Source: Ktedonobacteraceae bacterium (GTDB lineage: Bacteria > Chloroflexota > Ktedonobacteria > Ktedonobacterales > Ktedonobacteraceae). From it: DNA of 5,166 nucleotides. The position numbers were made by a program, and so were the translations under genes. The stretch spans positions 1 through 5,166 of the forward strand of contig JAFMRP010000449.1 in the NCBI GenBank assembly GCA_017354095.1, given 5' to 3'. Of this stretch, positions 3,881 to 5,166 are shown one piece after another. How positions within the stretch are numbered: the stretch's first letter is position 1; each line of letters opens with the position of its first letter. Under the pieces are notes generated by a model. That model was not told where the DNA came from and did no database searches. It was given only the letters and a program-made list of their open reading frames with translations.

Positions 3881-5166
3881 CTACAATAACCCCTGTCGCG
3901 TGGCCTGCACCGCTGCCTGCGTCCGGTCATGCACGCACATCTTGCGCATGATGTGATGCACATGCGATTTCACCGTGTCACAACTGATCGAGAGCCGTTC
4001 GGCGATCTTACGATTGGTCAGCCCCTCCGCCAGCAGCCGCAAAACATCACGCTCACGTTCTGTGAGCACGGCAGGATAAACCTGCAAGGGAAAACAGACC
4101 TTGACGCACGTTCCCTGCCCCGGACGATTCTGTAACTCCCAGATACCACCAGCCTCCTGCACACGCTCGCGCATGCCCCGCAGACCGTTGTGCCCCTCGC
4201 GCACCTCGGCTGCTCCGGCGAAACTTATCCCATTATCACTCACTTCTACCACCAGCAGCCCACCGCTAGCACACAACCGCACATGCACCTGCGTAGCCAG
4301 CGCATGCCTGTTAACGTTGGTTAATGCTTCCTGGATAAAACGAAAGATAGGGGTCTCCAGGATCAGTGGTACAGGCAATGTCTCATCAATATCGCTGAAG
4401 ATGATTGTGGCTGGATGCGCTTGCCGCTGCTCGTCCAACAGGGCACGCAGCGCTGCCGCCAGCGATTGTTCCGCTAGCTGCAGCGGCTGCGGTGAGTTGA
4501 TACAGTGACGCAGTTCGTGCAGACTATCTGCCAGGTGCAACCGCGCCTGTGAAACTTCAACACCTGCCTCTTTGACCTGTTGCCTTTCCAGCAATCGTTC
4601 CACCATCTCCAATCTCTGTAGCGCATGCGCCAGGCGCTGCGCTACGCCATCATGCAGGTCGCGCGCAATACGCTTGCGCTCGCGTTCAAGCAATGCTCGT
4701 TCCAGGGCCGCCAGGTCGCGCCCCATTTCGCCTCTCCCGGTATGGTGTTGCCCATCAGCGGTGGCGGGTAGCCGTAAGCCACCATGGAGAACAAATAGAT
4801 TGGCCGGGCTGCGTGTGAGGTAAGAGGTGAGCAGTGTGCTGCAGATCAACACTTCACTTTCGTTCACCTTTTTTACCCTGGGTACGCCTTCTTCCTCCAT
4901 ACGGTAACTGAGCAGCAGAATACCACTATGCTCCCCTGGCCGGCTGCTCGCACGTAACGTGTAGAGCCTAGCATAACCTCCCGGCCAGAGCCACTTACGC
5001 TCCTCTGGCAGCACTCCAGGATCTCGCCAGGAGATATGTAACGGCTGCTGCTCCGCCAGCGCTCCAGCGAAAAGCCCCCCGGCAGGAATGTGCTGGCACA
5101 TAACACGCTCCGACCTGCGTCCACTCTGCGCCAGTCGAATCAGCATATCTCGCTGGCTATCGAATA
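3881..5166 (-). CDS. Sensor histidine kinase (HisKA_3/HATPase_c) fused to a C-terminal LuxR-type HTH, 5'-truncated by the window
   Basis: The frame is open to the right edge, so the start lies outside. An ATG at 5144-5146 has no ribosome binding site and is probably internal. Residues are numbered from that Met. Positions about 20-115 resemble a divergent GAF sensor domain (GGLFAGALAEQQPLHI, then SGILLLSYR). A HisKA_3 dimerisation/phospho-acceptor helix follows at about 150-215, with His165 in RDLHDGVAQ. The HATPase_c domain at about 262-355 has an N-box EALTNVNRHA (Glu273, Asn277), a G1 box DNGISF (Asp304) and a G2 box GLRGMRERV (321-329). Directly after it, at about 360-421, comes a complete LuxR/GerE helix-turn-helix: LTERERDVLRLLAEGLTNRKIAERL, with the recognition region SCDTVKSHVHHIM. 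No receiver domain separates the kinase from the DNA-binding domain. There is no transmembrane segment in the visible part, so it is probably cytosolic. It may pair with the convergent response regulator, or act directly on DNA. Confidence 0.92.
   Translation of the reverse strand, partial: FDSQRDMLIRLAQSGRRSERVMCQHIPAGGLFAGALAEQQPLHISWRDPGVLPEERKWLWPGGYARLYTLRASSRPGEHSGILLLSYRMEEEGVPRVKKVNESEVLICSTLLTSYLTRSPANLFVLHGGLRLPATADGQHHTGRGEMGRDLAALERALLERERKRIARDLHDGVAQRLAHALQRLEMVERLLERQQVKEAGVEVSQARLHLADSLHELRHCINSPQPLQLAEQSLAAALRALLDEQRQAHPATIIFSDIDETLPVPLILETPIFRFIQEALTNVNRHALATQVHVRLCASGGLLVVEVSDNGISFAGAAEVREGHNGLRGMRERVQEAGGIWELQNRPGQGTCVKVCFPLQVYPAVLTERERDVLRLLAEGLTNRKIAERLSISCDTVKSHVHHIMRKMCVHDRTQAAVQATRQGLL

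Noticed and set aside
4101..4823. Two + strand frames opposite the histidine kinase
   Set aside because: Serine- and arginine-rich antisense translations of a clear kinase gene, with no start signals or domain features.

Overview
The window reads as an ordinary bacterial chromosomal segment of moderate GC. It suggests a gene-rich, regulator-rich lineage such as Chloroflexota (Ktedonobacteria-like). That assignment is an inference from gene style: NarL-type response regulators, a GAF-like/HisKA_3 kinase, a DinB-fold protein and a chromosomal-type ParB. No rRNA or other marker confirms it. No tRNA, rRNA, CRISPR array, insertion sequence or att site was found.

Layout, left to right. (1) Positions 1-1770, + strand: the 3' part of a parB-like partition gene, already open at the left edge, so its start and a probable parA lie outside. 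It is followed by a DinB-fold metalloprotein with a very strong ribosome binding site, then a 78-residue protein of unknown function whose first codons contain a perfect 11-bp inverted repeat. (2) Positions 1849-2190, + strand: a self-contained small unit made of an extended -10 promoter, a 66-codon zinc-ribbon protein and a strong intrinsic terminator. (3) Positions 2205-2873, - strand: a YedJ-like HD-domain phosphohydrolase. (4) Positions 2874-3099: a divergent regulatory region of 226 bp with promoter-like motifs and a possible hairpin over the next gene's ribosome binding site. (5) Positions 3100-3867, + strand: a NarL/LuxR-type response regulator. (6) Positions 3881-5166, - strand: a histidine kinase running off the right edge. 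It carries its own LuxR-type DNA-binding domain at the C-terminus with no receiver domain.

How they may work together. The response regulator and the kinase converge tail to tail, 13 bp apart, and could be a signalling pair, although they are not co-transcribed. The most notable item is the kinase-HTH fusion, which could join ATP/phosphorylation-dependent sensing directly to DNA binding in one polypeptide. ParB, the DinB-like protein and the 78-residue protein are co-directional with short gaps and may be one transcript. The zinc-ribbon gene appears to be transcribed alone. No interpretation here was checked by database search.
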